This document shows, piece after piece, positions 49,140-61,384 of a DNA stretch of 64,000 nucleotides. This DNA comes from Hsuehochloa calcarea (Eukaryota > Streptophyta > Magnoliopsida > Poales > Poaceae), in contig CM070599.1 in the NCBI GenBank assembly GCA_036346395.1, positions 24,791,232 to 24,855,231 of the forward strand, written 5' to 3'. The position numbers were made by a program, and so were the translations under genes. A model generated the notes under the pieces. That model worked only from the letters and a program-made list of their open reading frames with translations. It ran no database searches and was not told the DNA's origin. Position 1 is the stretch's first letter; each line of letters begins with the position of its first letter.

Positions 49140-51990
49140 GTTGGTAAAGGTAGTAAATCAATAGGCGCACGGGGTTAAAACCATACACTACCCGAAATGG
49201 ACTTACCTTGGTGGTGGAGTGTATCGACCTATTGTAAGCAAACTCAATATGCGGTAAACACTCTTCCCACATCTTCAAGTTCTTCTTTAAAACAGCCCGC
49301 AACATGGTGGATAACGTGCGGTTGACAACCTCTGCTTGTCCATCGGTTGGGGATGGCATGTAGTAGAGAACAAAGACTTTGTCCCCAATTTATTCCAAAG
49401 TGATCTCCAAAAGTGGCTCAAAACTTCGCATCACGATCCGAGATAATAGTATTGGGCACTCCATGTAAGCGAATGATTTCCAAAAAACAAATCAGCTATG
49501 TTTGTGGCATCATCGCTCTTGTGACAAGATATAAAATGTGCCATTTTAGAAAATCGATCCACTACTACAAATATACTATCTCTCTCCTCTTTGTCCTAGG
49601 CAATCCTAAAACAAAATCCATAGAAATATCCTCCCAAGGGCGCTAGGAATAGAAAGAGGCATATAAAGTCCATGTGGAAGGAGACGGACTTAGCTTTGTT
49701 GCATGTAGTGCAATGAGCTACGTGGCGCCGACATCACGCCTCATCTTTGGCCAAAAGAAGTGGGTGGTCAAGACATCTTCTGCCTTCTTTGCTCCAAAAT
49801 GCGCCATCAAACCTCCTCCATGTGCCTCCCAGAATAACAAAAGACGAACAGAATTAGTCGGAACGCATAGCTTGTTAGCACGATAGACCAAACCATCATT
49901 CAAAGACATAGTTATTCCATATCTTCCCTCCTTTACAATGTTCAAGCACTTCCTTAAAGTCCAAATCGGTGACATATAAACTCTTAATGGCCTCCAAACC
50001 AAAAATCTTATGGTCAAGTTGAGATAACATGGTATAACGTCTAGAGAGCGCATCAGCAATCACATTATCCTTACCTTTCTTATGCTTTATAACATATGGG
50101 AATGACTCAATAAATTCTACCCAGTTAGCATGTCGTTTATTCAGTTTAGCTTGACTTCTAATATGTTTTAGCGATTCATGATCCGAATGTATAACAAATT
50201 CCTTGGGCCATAGATAATACTGCCAAGTTTGAAGCACTCGAACTAAAGCATACAATTCCTTATCATAGGTGGAATAATTCAAACTAGACCCATTTAGTTT
50301 TTTGCTGAAATATGCAACTGGTTTACCTTCTTGAATCAATACACCACCTATCCCAATCCCACGGGCATCACATTCCATTTCAAAAGTTTTACCAAAATCA
50401 GGGAGTTGGAGTAGGGGTGCTTGGGTGAGCTTCTCTTTCAACAAGTTGAATGCCTTCTCTTGTGCAGGTCCCCATTGGAAAGGCACTCCTTTCTTTGTCA
50501 ATTCATTCAATAGTGCGGCAATGGTGCTGAAATCCCGCACAAAGCGCCGATAGAAGCCAGCAAGGCCGTGGAAGCTCCGCACTTGTGACACAGTAGTAGG
50601 CGTCGACCAGCTTTGGATGGCTACAATCTTTATCTCATCCACCTCAATGCCCTGTGGTGTCACAACATAACCAAGAAATGCAACTCGATCGGTGCAAAAG
50701 GTGCACTTCTCGAGGTTACCAAACAAACGTGCGTCTCTCAAAGCATTAAAAACAGCACGTATATGATTTAAGTATTGCTCATGTGACTTGCTATAAATCA
50801 AGATATCATCGAAGTAAACCACCACAAATTTTCCAATGAAAGGACGTAAAACCTCGTTCATCAAACGCATAAAAGTACTAGGTGCATTAGTTAGACCGAA
50901 AGGCATCAATAACCACTTATATAATCCGAACTTAGTTTTAAAAGCGCTTTCCATTCATCTCCTAATTTCATTCTAACTCGTGGTAACCACTCGCAAGTCA
51001 ATCTTTGTGAAAATAATAGAACCACTCAATTCATCTAGCATGTCGTCTAGCCTTGGGATAGGATGACGATACCTTATAGTAATGTTATTAATGACTCTGC
51101 AATCAACACACATACGCCAATTACCGTCTTTCTTAGGAACCAAAAGAACTGAACAAAGACAAGGGCTAAGACTTTCTCTTACGCACCCACGGTCCAAAAG
51201 ATCTTGGACTTGTCAAATTTCCTTAGTCTCCTCCGGATTGGTCCTATACGCAGTACGGTTTGGCAAAGTCGCTCCTGGGATCAAATCAATTTGATGCTCA
51301 ATTCCTCGAATAGGTGGTAATCCCGGGGGTACCTCAGTTGGAAATACATCCACATACTCCTGCAAAAGGTTAGCAACAGCAGGAGGCAAAGAGCTAGCTA
51401 TGTCCTCAAGCGAATATAAGGTATTTTTGCATATCAAAGCATAGTATGGTAGCTCATTATTACAGATTTCAGCAAGTTCAGATTTAGTGGCAATCATAAC
51501 ACATCCCTTCAATTTAATTCCCTCGGACTTAGGACTAGATGCCACTTTCTCCCTTTTGGGTGGGAAAACACGTTTTGCTACTTGCTGATTTTCAGAATCA
51601 TGCTTATCGGTGTTTCTTTCATTTTTAGCGCGCTCTTCTTGATCTTTCAGAAACTCAGCTGGTGTCAAAGGCAACAACTTAATCTTCTTACCCTTATGTG
51701 AAAATGAGTAGGTATTAGCTCTACCATGGTGCAAAATATCATTGTCACATATCCAAGGTCTACCGAGCAACAAAGAGCGTGCTTGCATAGACACGATATC
51801 AAAGTCAGAACTATCTTTGTAATTACCTGCTAAAAATTGCACTTTCACAACTTTGTGTACCTTTAATTTACCACACGAATTGAACCATTGGATGTAGTAG
51901 GGACGTGGGTGTGGTTGTGTGGTCAAGCCAAGCTTCTCGACCATCTCGGAGCTTGCAAGGTTGTTGCGCTCCCTCCATCAATGATGACTC
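49140..51990 (-). pseudogene. CRM-like pol: protease, RT, RNase H, integrase (broken)
   Basis: Read on the minus strand, a protease-type VIIDGGS lies near 51975. A one-base loss just after it throws the frame, which resumes at MVEKLGL (51944). RT follows with VPKKDGNWRMCVDCRVINN (about 51150) and the catalytic VVYFDDILIYSK (about 50820). RNase H has DARGIGIGGVL and FVIHSDHESLKHI (about 50180-50360), then ADALSRR (about 50040). Integrase shows an N-terminal zinc region (HGGGLMAHFGAKKAEDV, about 49800) and a late-core SPTDGQAEVVNRTLSTML (about 49340). Breaks include a TGA at 51213-51215 that fits a CGA-to-TGA change, a frameshift near 50965, frame changes between 49900 and 49360, and a terminal deletion. 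Together they make it inactive. Confidence 0.88.
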
Positions 51991-52249
51991 GCAGCTCTGC
52001 CCTTCACGAAAATGCAGTCCAAACAAGTTGTGCCGCTGATTTTGCTCCGCTTCTTTCCACTTGTGCGCCAAAGACTCGCTGCGCAACAAGGCTCACATGA
52101 TACTCGGTGTCAACAAAGCAGCTACTTGTTCCTCTACATCATCAAGATCACCGCTCATCTCATCTCCTCCACCGCAATGTTAGCCGCAAGTACATATTCG
52201 TCCTCAATATCACTAGTACTTACATAACCACCATCTTTGGTGGCAAGGT

Positions 52250-53381
52250 ATGCTCACGACCGGGCGATCCCTCATGACATGCCCCATTCCCTTGCAACGG
52301 TGGCATACAATCCCGATTAATACGACCGGTGGAAGCAACCGACGAAGAACTCTTGGTGGTGCCCGCACACTAGTAAATTTACTTATCTCGGGTGCATGTG
52401 ATGTGGTCGGAGGTGTTGCCGAACGCGCCTACTCGTGGAGGGGCAGCAGACCATGTAGTCAAGGTGGGGCTGTTTTGGCTTGCCCCAAGACCGGTCGTGG
52501 TGTAGACATGCTCCCAAAGTTGTTCCTTGGCCTCTGTTGTCGCCCCCGCAATTCCTTTTACGCCAAACATACAAGTTGGAACAATCTAGGACGCTATCGT
52601 ATTCTTTGTAATCCACTATGTCCTGAATTTCACATCTTAATCCTCCATAAAACGTGCCATTGCAACTTCTTCATCCTCAATAATATCACAACGCAACATG
52701 CTAATTTGTAGCTCCCGATAATATTCTTCTACTGGATCTATTACCTTGGTTTAAGCGCTGCAATTTATTACGCAAATCACGTTTAAAAGAAGGTGGGACA
52801 AATCATACGCATAGCAACCTTTAAACCATCCCACGTAGTAGGCGCTAATCCTTCTGCATACCCTATTCCACCAAATGATGGCAAAGTTTTTAAATTCACT
52901 TGTGGCTTGCCTAACTCTATGCACTTCGGAACTAAGTGAGCATTCAATTTCTTTCTACCGTCATCTCCCGCCTAGATATAATTCAAAGATCATAAGCACC
53001 CGCAAACGATGGTATAGAGAACTTAACTTTAGCATATGGATCATCATTAACACGTGCATTATGTTGTCGAACATTATTACCTCTCATACCTTGACGGTTG
53101 AAGTTCGGTCGGTTCCGCTTGTCGTGCATCAAAGGCGCCGTGGTTGTGCATCTCATTATCATTATCAAACTCATGGTCATGGTCGCACCATGAGGTTCCA
53201 CACGACCAACGCTTGGTGGTCGGTTCACCATTCTTTCGAGGCGTGTAGTGAGCGCCGCAATACTATCGCTGATTGAACGTTGTAATGTGATCGTGGTAGC
53301 TTGAAGCTTCCCGTCGATGTCCTCATTAACGGTAGTGCGTTGTTCATCCAATAGTGTCATGAGCTCTTCCTCAAAACACAC
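52250..53381 (-). pseudogene. CRM-like gag, broken
   Basis: The minus strand starts at 53381 with a helix rich in Leu and Glu (EEELMTLLDEQRTTVNEDID), then RLERMVNRPPS. It ends its open run near 52983 with DDPYAKVKFSIPSFAGAYD, typical of CRM gag. Downstream the frame is broken several times. A zinc knuckle near 52265-52310 reads CHRCKGMGHVMRDR, so the last cysteine of CCHC is replaced by arginine. The protein would normally form the particle and bind RNA. Confidence 0.75.
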
Positions 53382-54392
53382 TCTTGCGCATCCAATCCTT
53401 CACCTGACATGGTTAGTAGGAGACAAAAGACAACACAAAGGTATTATCCCTATCACTATTAGGTGGTGGAGGGTGGAATCACACACTCTCAAGCGTCTTA
53501 CCAAGCTCTTATGAGTTTCTTACCAAATTGCAGCAGGTGGTCAATTCGGCGAAGGTGGGATGTACGATCACGGCGGAGGCGAATGCGAGGATCCAACTGA
53601 GGGTCGAAAGTATGTGGAGCTCGGACAGCAATGTTTAGTAGCAAGGAATAGCAATAATGAAATCAGTTAGCAAAGTGAACCAAAGTCCACAAGACTAAAT
53701 CACGCTTGTCGGTCTAAAAGTGCCCCTAGCCCTAGCACAATCTTGATCGAACAAGGACTTAATACAAAGGAGTCCAAAGGATGCAAGGCTGGAACTGGTC
53801 GTAGACCACCAGGGGTGGTCGAATTGCTTCTTCTTCTTTTCTTTTGCACTTTTTGCTTCTTTTCTTTTCTTTTGCACTTTTTACTTCCTCTTTTTTTTTG
53901 CAAACGTGACCCAAGCCCAAAATTCTTCATACCTTTTCGGATCCGATGAGGTGATTGGGTCACAAATTTTTCCGAGAGCAGGGTAAATGGGTAGTTAAAA
54001 GATACTCTCTCTCTCTCTCTCGAACTTGGGCTAGTTTACATGCGCTACGGAATCCGACCAGGGATCGAATCCACCGATGGTAGTTCCCGAGTGGATGGTA
54101 GAATGGGTGTCGCTCAAAAAAGGAGGTCGTAAGGCCCAGATGGATGGTGGCACGACGGGCGACGGTGCTGACTAGAGACCAAGAATGCTACTCTAAACCA
54201 AAGAACAAACACACCGACGGTGGACTCGAACTCAACAATGCGAAAACCGAAAACAAAATTGCGAAAGGCACAAAGTGGTTTGGACAATGGAATAATTACG
54301 ATCTAAAACTTTTGTAGGGCCGCTTTACGACTAGAGGTGAGGAACACAACTAACAAAAGGGAATAAACGAAATTACCTAACGAGCAACCTTT

Positions 54393-54404
54393 GCTCTGAT
54401 ACCA
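54393..54404 (-). other. Primer-binding site, initiator tRNA-Met type
   Basis: The minus strand reads TGGTATCAGAGC two bases after the 5-prime LTR ends at 54407. This matches the classic plant tRNA-iMet primer site and fixes the element's orientation. Confidence 0.9.
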
Positions 54405-54406
54405 CT

Positions 54407-55296
54407 TGATGAATCACGGCGGCCCGATCTTCCGATAGGTTCGATTTGGTTCGTCGTGAGGACGTTGAGGCTTTGAGGCTTCCGACCAACAGATCGTCAC
54501 CTCGCAATTTGCTACACCCGCACGCCTGTCGTTATCGACCACGCTTGCACGCGATCGACCTTACCACGAAGGTTATTGTTCCTGCAAGCAATCGAAGCAA
54601 CTCACAAGAACAAGGTAGATGCAATCTGAATTGTATTGCGGATATGGATGAAGTTTACAAGTGGGGTTCCTCAAACCAATAATCGGCGAAACTGCAATTG
54701 GCAGAATAATATAAGAAAAACTCACCTCTAAACTATGGCAGCTACTGTATTTTTATAGGGGAACGTGAGGAGGTCGACCTAGGGTTGTGCGGCCGTGGGA
54801 TGAAGCGTACACAACCTGGACTCCGACCGCGTTACGCTTACAAAGTCTTATTAGTTTCCAAACGGTGACGCAAAGACCTTGTGTTGCGTATTTCGTCGAA
54901 GATCCGGTCGAGGACCGGTCCTAGGGTGGTCTTGAGGAGTCCATGCTATCTTTGGTCGTAGATTATGTCCAACGAGTACTGTGCTCGCTTTTCTGGTCGT
55001 AGATTGCTCCAATCGAATCAACTAGTCGTAGGTCTTCTTGTAGTGGTCGTAGATCTTCTTGTAGTGGTCGTAGACCTTCTTGAACTGGTCGTAGTCCTAA
55101 ATTCCTGAGTACAAGTAAATCATCTCCATTAGGCAGCATCATAGAGTTCTTAAATAACACACTCAGCCCTAGAAACGACTTTACCTGATCGATTAAGTGA
55201 TGTGCTCTAGCTCTTGTCATAGGACCGTGTAGTTCAGTACCCAGATCTGGAGGGTCTTGTGTAGTGCGTGTATCCGAAGGAGGGATGTCCTCATCA
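54407..55296 (-). repeat. 5-prime LTR of the CRM-like element, with pol C-terminus inside
   Basis: 890 bp, with TGATGA and TCATCA as inverted ends. The minus strand from about 55220 encodes MTRARAHHLIDQVKSFL, the usual tail of plant gypsy polyproteins. It is followed near 55030-55090 by a 21-bp tandem repeat encoding LRPLQED-type heptads. In an intact element this part would be read from the 3-prime LTR. Confidence 0.82.
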
Positions 55297-56689
55297 ATAT
55301 ATTTAGAATGACATCATGTAAGTTAAATAGTTTCACCAACAAGTCACATACTTATTGATCTATAACAAATGATTCATTCAAGGAACACGATAACATATTA
55401 TCAAAATCATGAACATAATGAAATATCATCATCTCTATGATTGCCTCTTGGGCATATTTCCAACAACTTCACCCTTCCTTGGTGTCCCATTCAAGCTGGA
55501 TCGTATCCACTACTTGCACCACCTTACCCGGGCACCGATGAGATGATTTCCGAGGTCCAAAAAATTTACTAAGCCAAGTTGCACTTTGCAGACTTGTGGT
55601 TGTACTTATTTTACACGGGAGATCATGACAAGATTAAGTCCTTAGGGGTTACCTGTGCGGTTCATTCTATACCATCCATAACCAACATTACTTGGGCTAC
55701 ATTAGCACCCACCATCGTACCATCCGTCCAGATAGTAACAACAAGTTATTAGGGTTTTTGAGGAGTAAAATATATTAACTCAACCATCTCAGTCATTTAC
55801 CCACAATGACTGCCTAAAACCACTTTCATATTTAAAGTTTGATGATTAGGACATTTAATGTCTCAGTACTTAAGCAAGACTAGCATATCGCTTAACTACA
55901 ACCTATAACTAGTATTTACCATACAGTTACTCGGGTGACATGGAATAATAGATTCAAATATCAATGGATGGCATAATAATTAATTAATTATCAAATGAGT
56001 ATTTAACTACCTTAAGCTTTAACATACAGTTGATTAAAGAATTAAAGATGCAGTTTTGGTAATTTAAATTAATATAATTTACATAAAATGTAGGCTCAAA
56101 ATGAACAAAGTATCGACTCACCAGGATTAAAGATAAGAGAGTCTTGATAGTCTTGTGCTTGATCAAGTTGGAGATCTCCCGCTTCTTTGAATCCTATTCG
56201 GACGAACGTACCGGAAAAAGGTATAAACGAGCAAATAGAGCAAATAAATACCAAAGGAATAATAAATTAACTCCAAATAAAATAAGATCAGTGTCATTAG
56301 TAAGATCTTGAATTAACAAAATTTTAGAAACAAAATTTATAATTTTTTACTTATAATGGAGGAGAATGGAGCTTCCGAAGTTCAACATTGAATTAAATCG
56401 AGAAAACAAAAAGGAGAGAAAGAGAATTCTCTCTAACATGTGGGCCCAATTGCACAGTGGCACAGTCCACCACACAATACTGGACCAGACCACTGCATCA
56501 TGCGCACATCCAGGGGTTATCATAGCGGGCCACTTTGCTTGCTAAAAGGAGGACGAACCGAGTATTAAAAGGGTCGTTACTGTTCAAGGGTCCGCCAGTC
56601 AATGAGTCAAAAGGGGCTTTAGGACATCATTAACGCGGCTAATCACCGCTTTACCTTAATTCCCAACCGGGATTCGGTCATTAAGGAGC

Positions 56690-57700
56690 TACAGCGTGGT
56701 CCTCAATTCGGACTCAAGGGAGAGCTTTGGGGGCTTGGGAGCACCTCCGGCGCTGGCGAGCGGCGGGCGGAATGGGGTCTATAGAAGGTGGTGGACCCAC
56801 GGGCGATGGTGGCGGCACCGGAGAAGGTTGGGTGTGGCGGTGGCGGCGCACGGGCGTGCGGGCGACGGGGCTAAAGTGGTGGCGCAGCGGCGGAGATAGC
56901 GCCCCCATGGGTGGCACCTGGAGGTAGGGAAGCCGGAGGGGTGGCCAAGGGAGCCTAAGGGTGACTGAATTAGCGGGGCGGCGGTGACCGGCAACGGGGG
57001 AGAAGGTGCCACGGTGGCAGCGCGTCTCGACAGCTGGGAAGGAGAGGGATGGTTTCCTCGGGCCTTGGGGTGCGTGGTGACGGGGTCGGCCGGGCGGGGT
57101 GTCTCGGCCGAGAAGAGGAGCTCGGGCGTTTCTTTGGTGGCTTACCAGTGACGAAGGGGAGCGAGGTAGGGAGGGCCATGAGGATGCAGGGGCTTTTATA
57201 GCCGAGGAGAAGAGGGAAGGAGCCGTTTGGCTTGATGACCGGGCGGCACTCGGTCCCGAGGGTGGTGGCAGTGCAGCACGGCGAAAGCAAGGGTCGGTGG
57301 CGGACGGGACGTGTCGAGGCAGGGCATGGACGGTCTCTGACAGCAGGGCGATGATGCGGGCGAGCAGGCGGTAGGTGAGCTGGTGTGGGAGCGACGGGGC
57401 GAGGCAACAGGGCAACACGGGTGACGCGAAGGCAGGCCACAGAAGCTGCAGGCAGAGCGGCGTGGCGCTCAAGGCGAAGCGAGATCGACGGTACTAGCGC
57501 GTAGTCCACGGGCGGATGTGGTGCGGCGAGCAGTGGCGAGGTGATTTACTTGGCGCCAAGGGGCGGCGTGGGCTACACGAGGTGACCAGCAATGCTTGTG
57601 GTGGCGGCCGACCCTACGGAGGAGAAGAAAGGGAGCAGAAGGGAGTCGGGCCAGGTAAGGCCGAGAGGAGGAGATGGGCTGGCAAAAAAAAAGAAGGGAG
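56690..57700. other. GC-rich block inside the outer LTR
   Basis: About 1 kb of GGCGG-rich sequence gives long proline/arginine-rich frames on the minus strand (252 and 179 codons) that overlap each other. No domain is visible. It is bounded by LTR-like AT-rich sequence that ends TGTTACA, so I treat it as LTR sequence. Confidence 0.5.
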
Positions 57701-58005
57701 GTGGGCTAGGGCCCAAGGAAGCATTGGGCTGAGCCCAAGGGAGAAGGGGACAAAAATGATAAAAGAGCCTAATTATGATAAGGATGAATTCAAATTCGAA
57801 TTTGAATCCAAAATTTACAAAAAGGTTTGAAATACAAAACCGAGCTTGGCTAGAAAATAATATATTTGAGAAAATATACTAATTTGAATTAGAGTTTGAA
57901 AACCAAAAACTAAATGGTAATTACTATTCACTATTTTCAAAAATCGGATGTTACACAGCGCTAGCTGCAACCTGTCCTGAGGTAGCAGCCGCTAGCAACG
58001 ACGGT

Positions 58006-58236
58006 GAACGAACGAATCGTCGCGGCAGATTCTGGCAAAATTGTAGATGCGCTAGAATCACGGGTGGATGAACAAACGGACAAACGAACGAACGACCGTA
58101 AGGCAGTGGCCACAGTCGGTTGAACGAACGAATCGTCGCGGCAGATTCTGGCAAAATTGTAGATGCGCTAGAATCACGGGTGGATGAACAAACGGACAAA
58201 CGAACGAACGACCGTAAGGCAGTGGCCACAGTCGTT
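58006..58236. repeat. 116-bp tandem duplication
   Basis: A unit starting GAACGAACGAATCGTCGCGG occurs at 58006 and again at 58122, with no difference until the last bases. It lies just outside the gypsy LTR end. Confidence 0.93.
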
Positions 58237-58239
58237 TTG

Positions 58240-59745
58240 TACCGCACGAAACAGCAGAGCCAGAGCGATACGATAGGCGGCGGCGGCCGCGGCCGCGACA
58301 GCGACGGGACGAGTGTCCGTCGCCCGTCAGTCGTCGCGCGAGAGCACGTGCTCGTGGACATGTTATGGTGCTCCCTCCGTCCGTCTCGTCTTCGTTAAAA
58401 TGTCGTTGATGTTTGTTTGGTTAGTAGTCTCCGTGATGTAACTTTCACCTTCGGTTTTTATGACATTATATGTTGATGGGATATATTACATAGGATTATA
58501 CGTTTGTTAAGGAGATCCATTCCGACCGCAAATTAATCTCCCCCCTGTTATTGTCAGCAAACAATGTAAATACCTTTTTTGGGTATAAAACGAAAGCTCA
58601 AATTCTTTGAAGTAGCCTACAACGGCCGGACTATAGCGTGAAACGTATAACAAGGGAGGAGCAAATCTTCAGACTTGCTATCATGATATTTATCCCAATT
58701 TCTACGCATCTTCCGTTCTCCCCTTTTTTTCATACGTGTCGATACGCAGGCAGGCCCGATCGGAAATGGTCGCCGCGTTCCTCGCCGGGGAAGAAAGCAG
58801 CATCGATCGATCGCTGTCGCAAGGCACAATTCGATCGATTTTGACAATGCGCGCGTATGCTCTGTACGAGCTAGCTACGAGATGGTAGGGCCAAACGACA
58901 ACTCGAGTTATAACCGAGCCTTTTTTTTCTGCATGGATTTCCAACTGGTCCCCGGCCCAGAGAGCGATCTTCGCGTGTCAGGTTGCGGTGCATACTGTGC
59001 TCTGGATGCATCCAGGAATCTGTATGAACAGCATTTTAAGTAAGTTGATAGCATTCAGCAGTGGTACTATAACAAATACGATAGGAATAGTCGTTCTTAT
59101 CGTGTCAATTTTACTGTAACAAAAAAACTGTAACTACTGAATTAAACCTCTGCTATTTGATGTGAAGATCAAGTGCTAATGTATAACAATACAGATACAA
59201 TCCCTTTCCCATCATTCATGGTGCGCTAGCTAGGAAAAAATGCGCCCGGCTATTTTGACCCCCGCCTGGGCGCGCAGGAACAGCCCATCTTCCTCAAGAG
59301 CAGAGCTATCTCAGTACCATGTCTATCTCTGGTATAGTACTTGTCTGTGACGCTAGTTCATCAGTTTTTTTTTCTCTCTAAAAGAAAAGTACCAGCTAGG
59401 ACACGCATCGATCGAGATACTAATAACCTTGATCAAACCCTCCACCTTGGTGTGGACTGTGGTGTGGGTGCTCATCCCGTCACCTAGGTTTGAGCCGTTT
59501 TCAACTAAAATATAAGTCTATTTTTTCTTCTGAATAAAAAGATACTTGATTTCTCTTAGTATTCTCGTTTTTTTCGATCAGCGCTCTAGATCGACTCCAC
59601 ACAATCATCTTTCGGTACACCCTTCTCAGGTGTCTCCTGATACGGGAGTGGCCCGTCATGTGCCTTTGACCCTTCCCATCAACCTAGCTCCCTACTAACA
59701 CCTCAGAGTGTCCTCCATAGTAATTTTCCCTCACCTCTGCTGTAA
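58240..59745. other. Intergenic, nothing recognised
   Basis: A GC-rich CGGCGGCGGCCGCGG stretch near 58277 and a lone CTCCCTCCGTCC (58371-58382), which resembles one end of a Stowaway element without a partner. No gene recognised. Confidence 0.45.
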
Positions 59746-59750
59746 GAACT

Positions 59751-59870
59751 GAAAGAAATTAAGTAGCTGCTAGTAGCCTAATACCTATTTTTAAGTAACC
59801 CAATTAGGTGTTTGGAATATCGATGTACCAAATGAAAGAAATTAAGTAGCTGCTAGTAGCCTAATACCTT
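59751..59870. repeat. Direct repeat, 83-bp period
   Basis: GAAAGAAATTAAGTAGCTGC and the next 16 bases occur at 59751 and again at 59834. The sequences after each copy are also related (CCAATTA, TTGGAATAT), so this is a diverging tandem duplication. Confidence 0.85.
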
Positions 59871-59955
59871 TTTTTTTTAACTTAGCCAATTAATTTGGAA
59901 TATGATGTTCCGCTTGCAGATGCTCACACGATACCCTCGATCCACTGAAATTAAT

Positions 59956-60202
59956 AGGTGTATCTGGTTGGTGGGATAAAGTTGAATGAAATGAGATAGT
60001 TTTGTACCATATGATTATATTATTTAAGATGAATAAGATGATTCAGCTTTTAGAAAAAATATTCTATAAATTTGTATTCAATCATCTAGTATGGGATGGT
60101 TACCTTTAAGCAACCAAACACATGTACGATTTTTACACATGTATAATTTTTCTTGAACCAACCCATACATATACCACTTGGTAAAAGCAACCAAAAACAC
60201 CT
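59956..60202. mobile_element. Candidate MITE with imperfect 15-bp ends
   Basis: AGGTGTATCTGGTTG at 59956 pairs with CAACCAAAAACACCT at 60188-60202, 13 of 15 positions. The interior is AT-rich. I could not find a target duplication. Confidence 0.4.
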
Positions 60203-60357
60203 GTGTTTGCACGCACATAGTCTAAATTAACAAACCAATGAGGGCATCTTTACAAGAAAGGATCGGACGGGCAAAAGCATCTATCCAAACTAGCTAACCA
60301 GCTTACCTGTCCCTACCACCAACCATCGAGTTTTTTTTTTTGCTATTTTAGCCTCCT

Positions 60358-60605
60358 TTCGAAGAGAAATAACAAAATAACATTTTCGTAAATGAATTTG
60401 TAAAAATAACACTCCTACTATGCCAAATCACGACAAAAGTCGATGTGTCGTGCGAAATCAGCAGTTGGCTTTCTACGCCGATTTCACGGTAGGTGACTTT
60501 CCGTGTGCGATTTCGCAAGACAGCGGTGATTTAGCATAGTTAAGGTGTCTTCTTTAGAAATTTATTTTTAAGATGTTATTTTTATTATTTCGCTTAGAAG
60601 TGATC
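60358..60605. mobile_element. Foldback element with about 70-bp inverted repeats
   Basis: The left arm (TTTCGAAGAGAAATAACAAA through TGCCAAATCAC, about 60358-60430) is the imperfect reverse complement of the right arm (GTGATTTAGCATAG through TTATTTCGCTT, about 60528-60598). Identity is roughly 75 percent by eye. The centre holds further GATTTCGC/GCGAAATC pairs. No target duplication was settled. Confidence 0.65.
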
Positions 60606-61379
60606 GAATTGATCTTGTGTTGTCTCGTAAACATGATCGAATCCTGATGAAACAACTAGACGAGTACGTACGTACGTAGTACCCGGCCGGTCATAAACAA
60701 AAGAAGCCGGGGCAGATGGGTGCAGATCACAAGAAAGGTGTTCGTTGCGTCTGCAATGCGTTAATTCGTTATATCAAGAGTGCAGATCGAGAAGGAGATC
60801 GAGAGAGAGAGAGACATACTTCTGTGTCTGCAGTGGAAAATCAAACACTTCGTTTTAAAGAGATAATTTAAAAAGGTTTCCATTTCCATGAATTTCTTTC
60901 AATCATCTCATTCCGTGTACGGAGCATTCAAGCCAAAATTCCAATCAGTTCTAAACACATTGAAATTAAGTATAGCATTCATATTTGTACAAGTTATACC
61001 CTTTGTAAATAAAAATAAAAATTGTGCAATTTATGCTATAATAAGCACAAAGTCATATTTTTATTGCAGGAATACGTATAATGATTCAAATTCAATTTGA
61101 CAACAAAAGAACTATTAATTAATACTCTATCGAGTCACAAAAGAGTGACGTGTTTAACTTTTTAAAGTCAATAAGATATCACTTTGAACACTAATATTTG
61201 TCATTATATATACGGGAAAACTTATAAAAGTGTAATATTATGAAACTATTTTCGATGACAAATTTACTCATGTCATTTTTTGTATATACAAACTATATAT
61301 TCTAGATACATCTTCGGTAAAAAATTATATGGTTTGAATGCACGCTTTCTAGGGCATCACCCTTTTCTGACTGATGGGA
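60606..61379. other. Intergenic, microsatellites
   Basis: GTACGTACGTACGTAG at about 60666 and a GA run at about 60802. Otherwise AT-rich with nothing recognised. Confidence 0.5.
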
Positions 61380-61384
61380 GTAAC

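Larger units (their letters stand above)
48512..55296 (-). mobile_element. CRM-clade (centromeric-type) gypsy retrotransposon, degenerate
   Basis: The element runs right to left, flanked by exact ATATA duplications (48507-48511 and 55297-55301) within the BARE-like LTR. The 5-prime LTR is 54407-55296 (890 bp), starting TGATGAGGACATCC and ending ATTCATCA on the minus strand. A tRNA-Met primer site follows at 54393-54404. Coding sequence lies between about 53381 and 49140, and a truncated 3-prime LTR at 48512-49132. The gag phrase NDDPYAKVKFSIP, the TGATG LTR start, and a polyprotein end lying within the LTR all fit the CRM/CRR clade. The clade call is from recognition, not alignment. A deletion has removed the end of integrase and about 258 bp of the 3-prime LTR. 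Confidence 0.8.
45046..55466 (-). mobile_element. Minus-strand BARE-1/RIRE1-like solo LTR hosting two insertions
   Basis: On the plus strand it starts TGTTGGGTAACG and ends ATATTTCCAACA, the inverse of the BARE-like start. Exact ACTTC duplications lie at 45041-45045 and 55467-55471. Its pieces are 45046-45910, 47911-48511 and 55302-55466; they align in order with the plus-strand copy at 22227-23857 (for example the GGCATGGCCATGCACTTTC block near 48058). A TATA-like CTTATATAAAG lies on the minus strand near 45495. The two copies are clearly diverged. Confidence 0.87.
43936..57955 (-). mobile_element. Outer gypsy-type LTR, split by nested insertions
   Basis: The right end reads TCGGATGTTACA at 57955; on the minus strand this is the TGTAACATCCG start common in rice gypsy LTRs, followed by A/T-rich TTCAAATTCGAATTT sequence. 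The right part is 55472-57955. The left part is about 43936-45045 and contains TTGAATTTTACAAATTCAAATTC. The left terminus and target duplication are unresolved, so one continuous host LTR is inference. The clean ACTTC duplication around the BARE-like LTR shows that 45045 and 55472 were once adjacent. Confidence 0.5.

Noticed and set aside
56714..57472. A 252-codon proline-rich minus-strand frame
   Set aside because: The GC-rich block gives long frames in several phases, no domain is visible, and it lies within LTR-like sequence ending TGTTACA.
58371..58382. CTCCCTCCGTCC as a Stowaway MITE end
   Set aside because: No inverted partner or TA duplication within the next several hundred bases.
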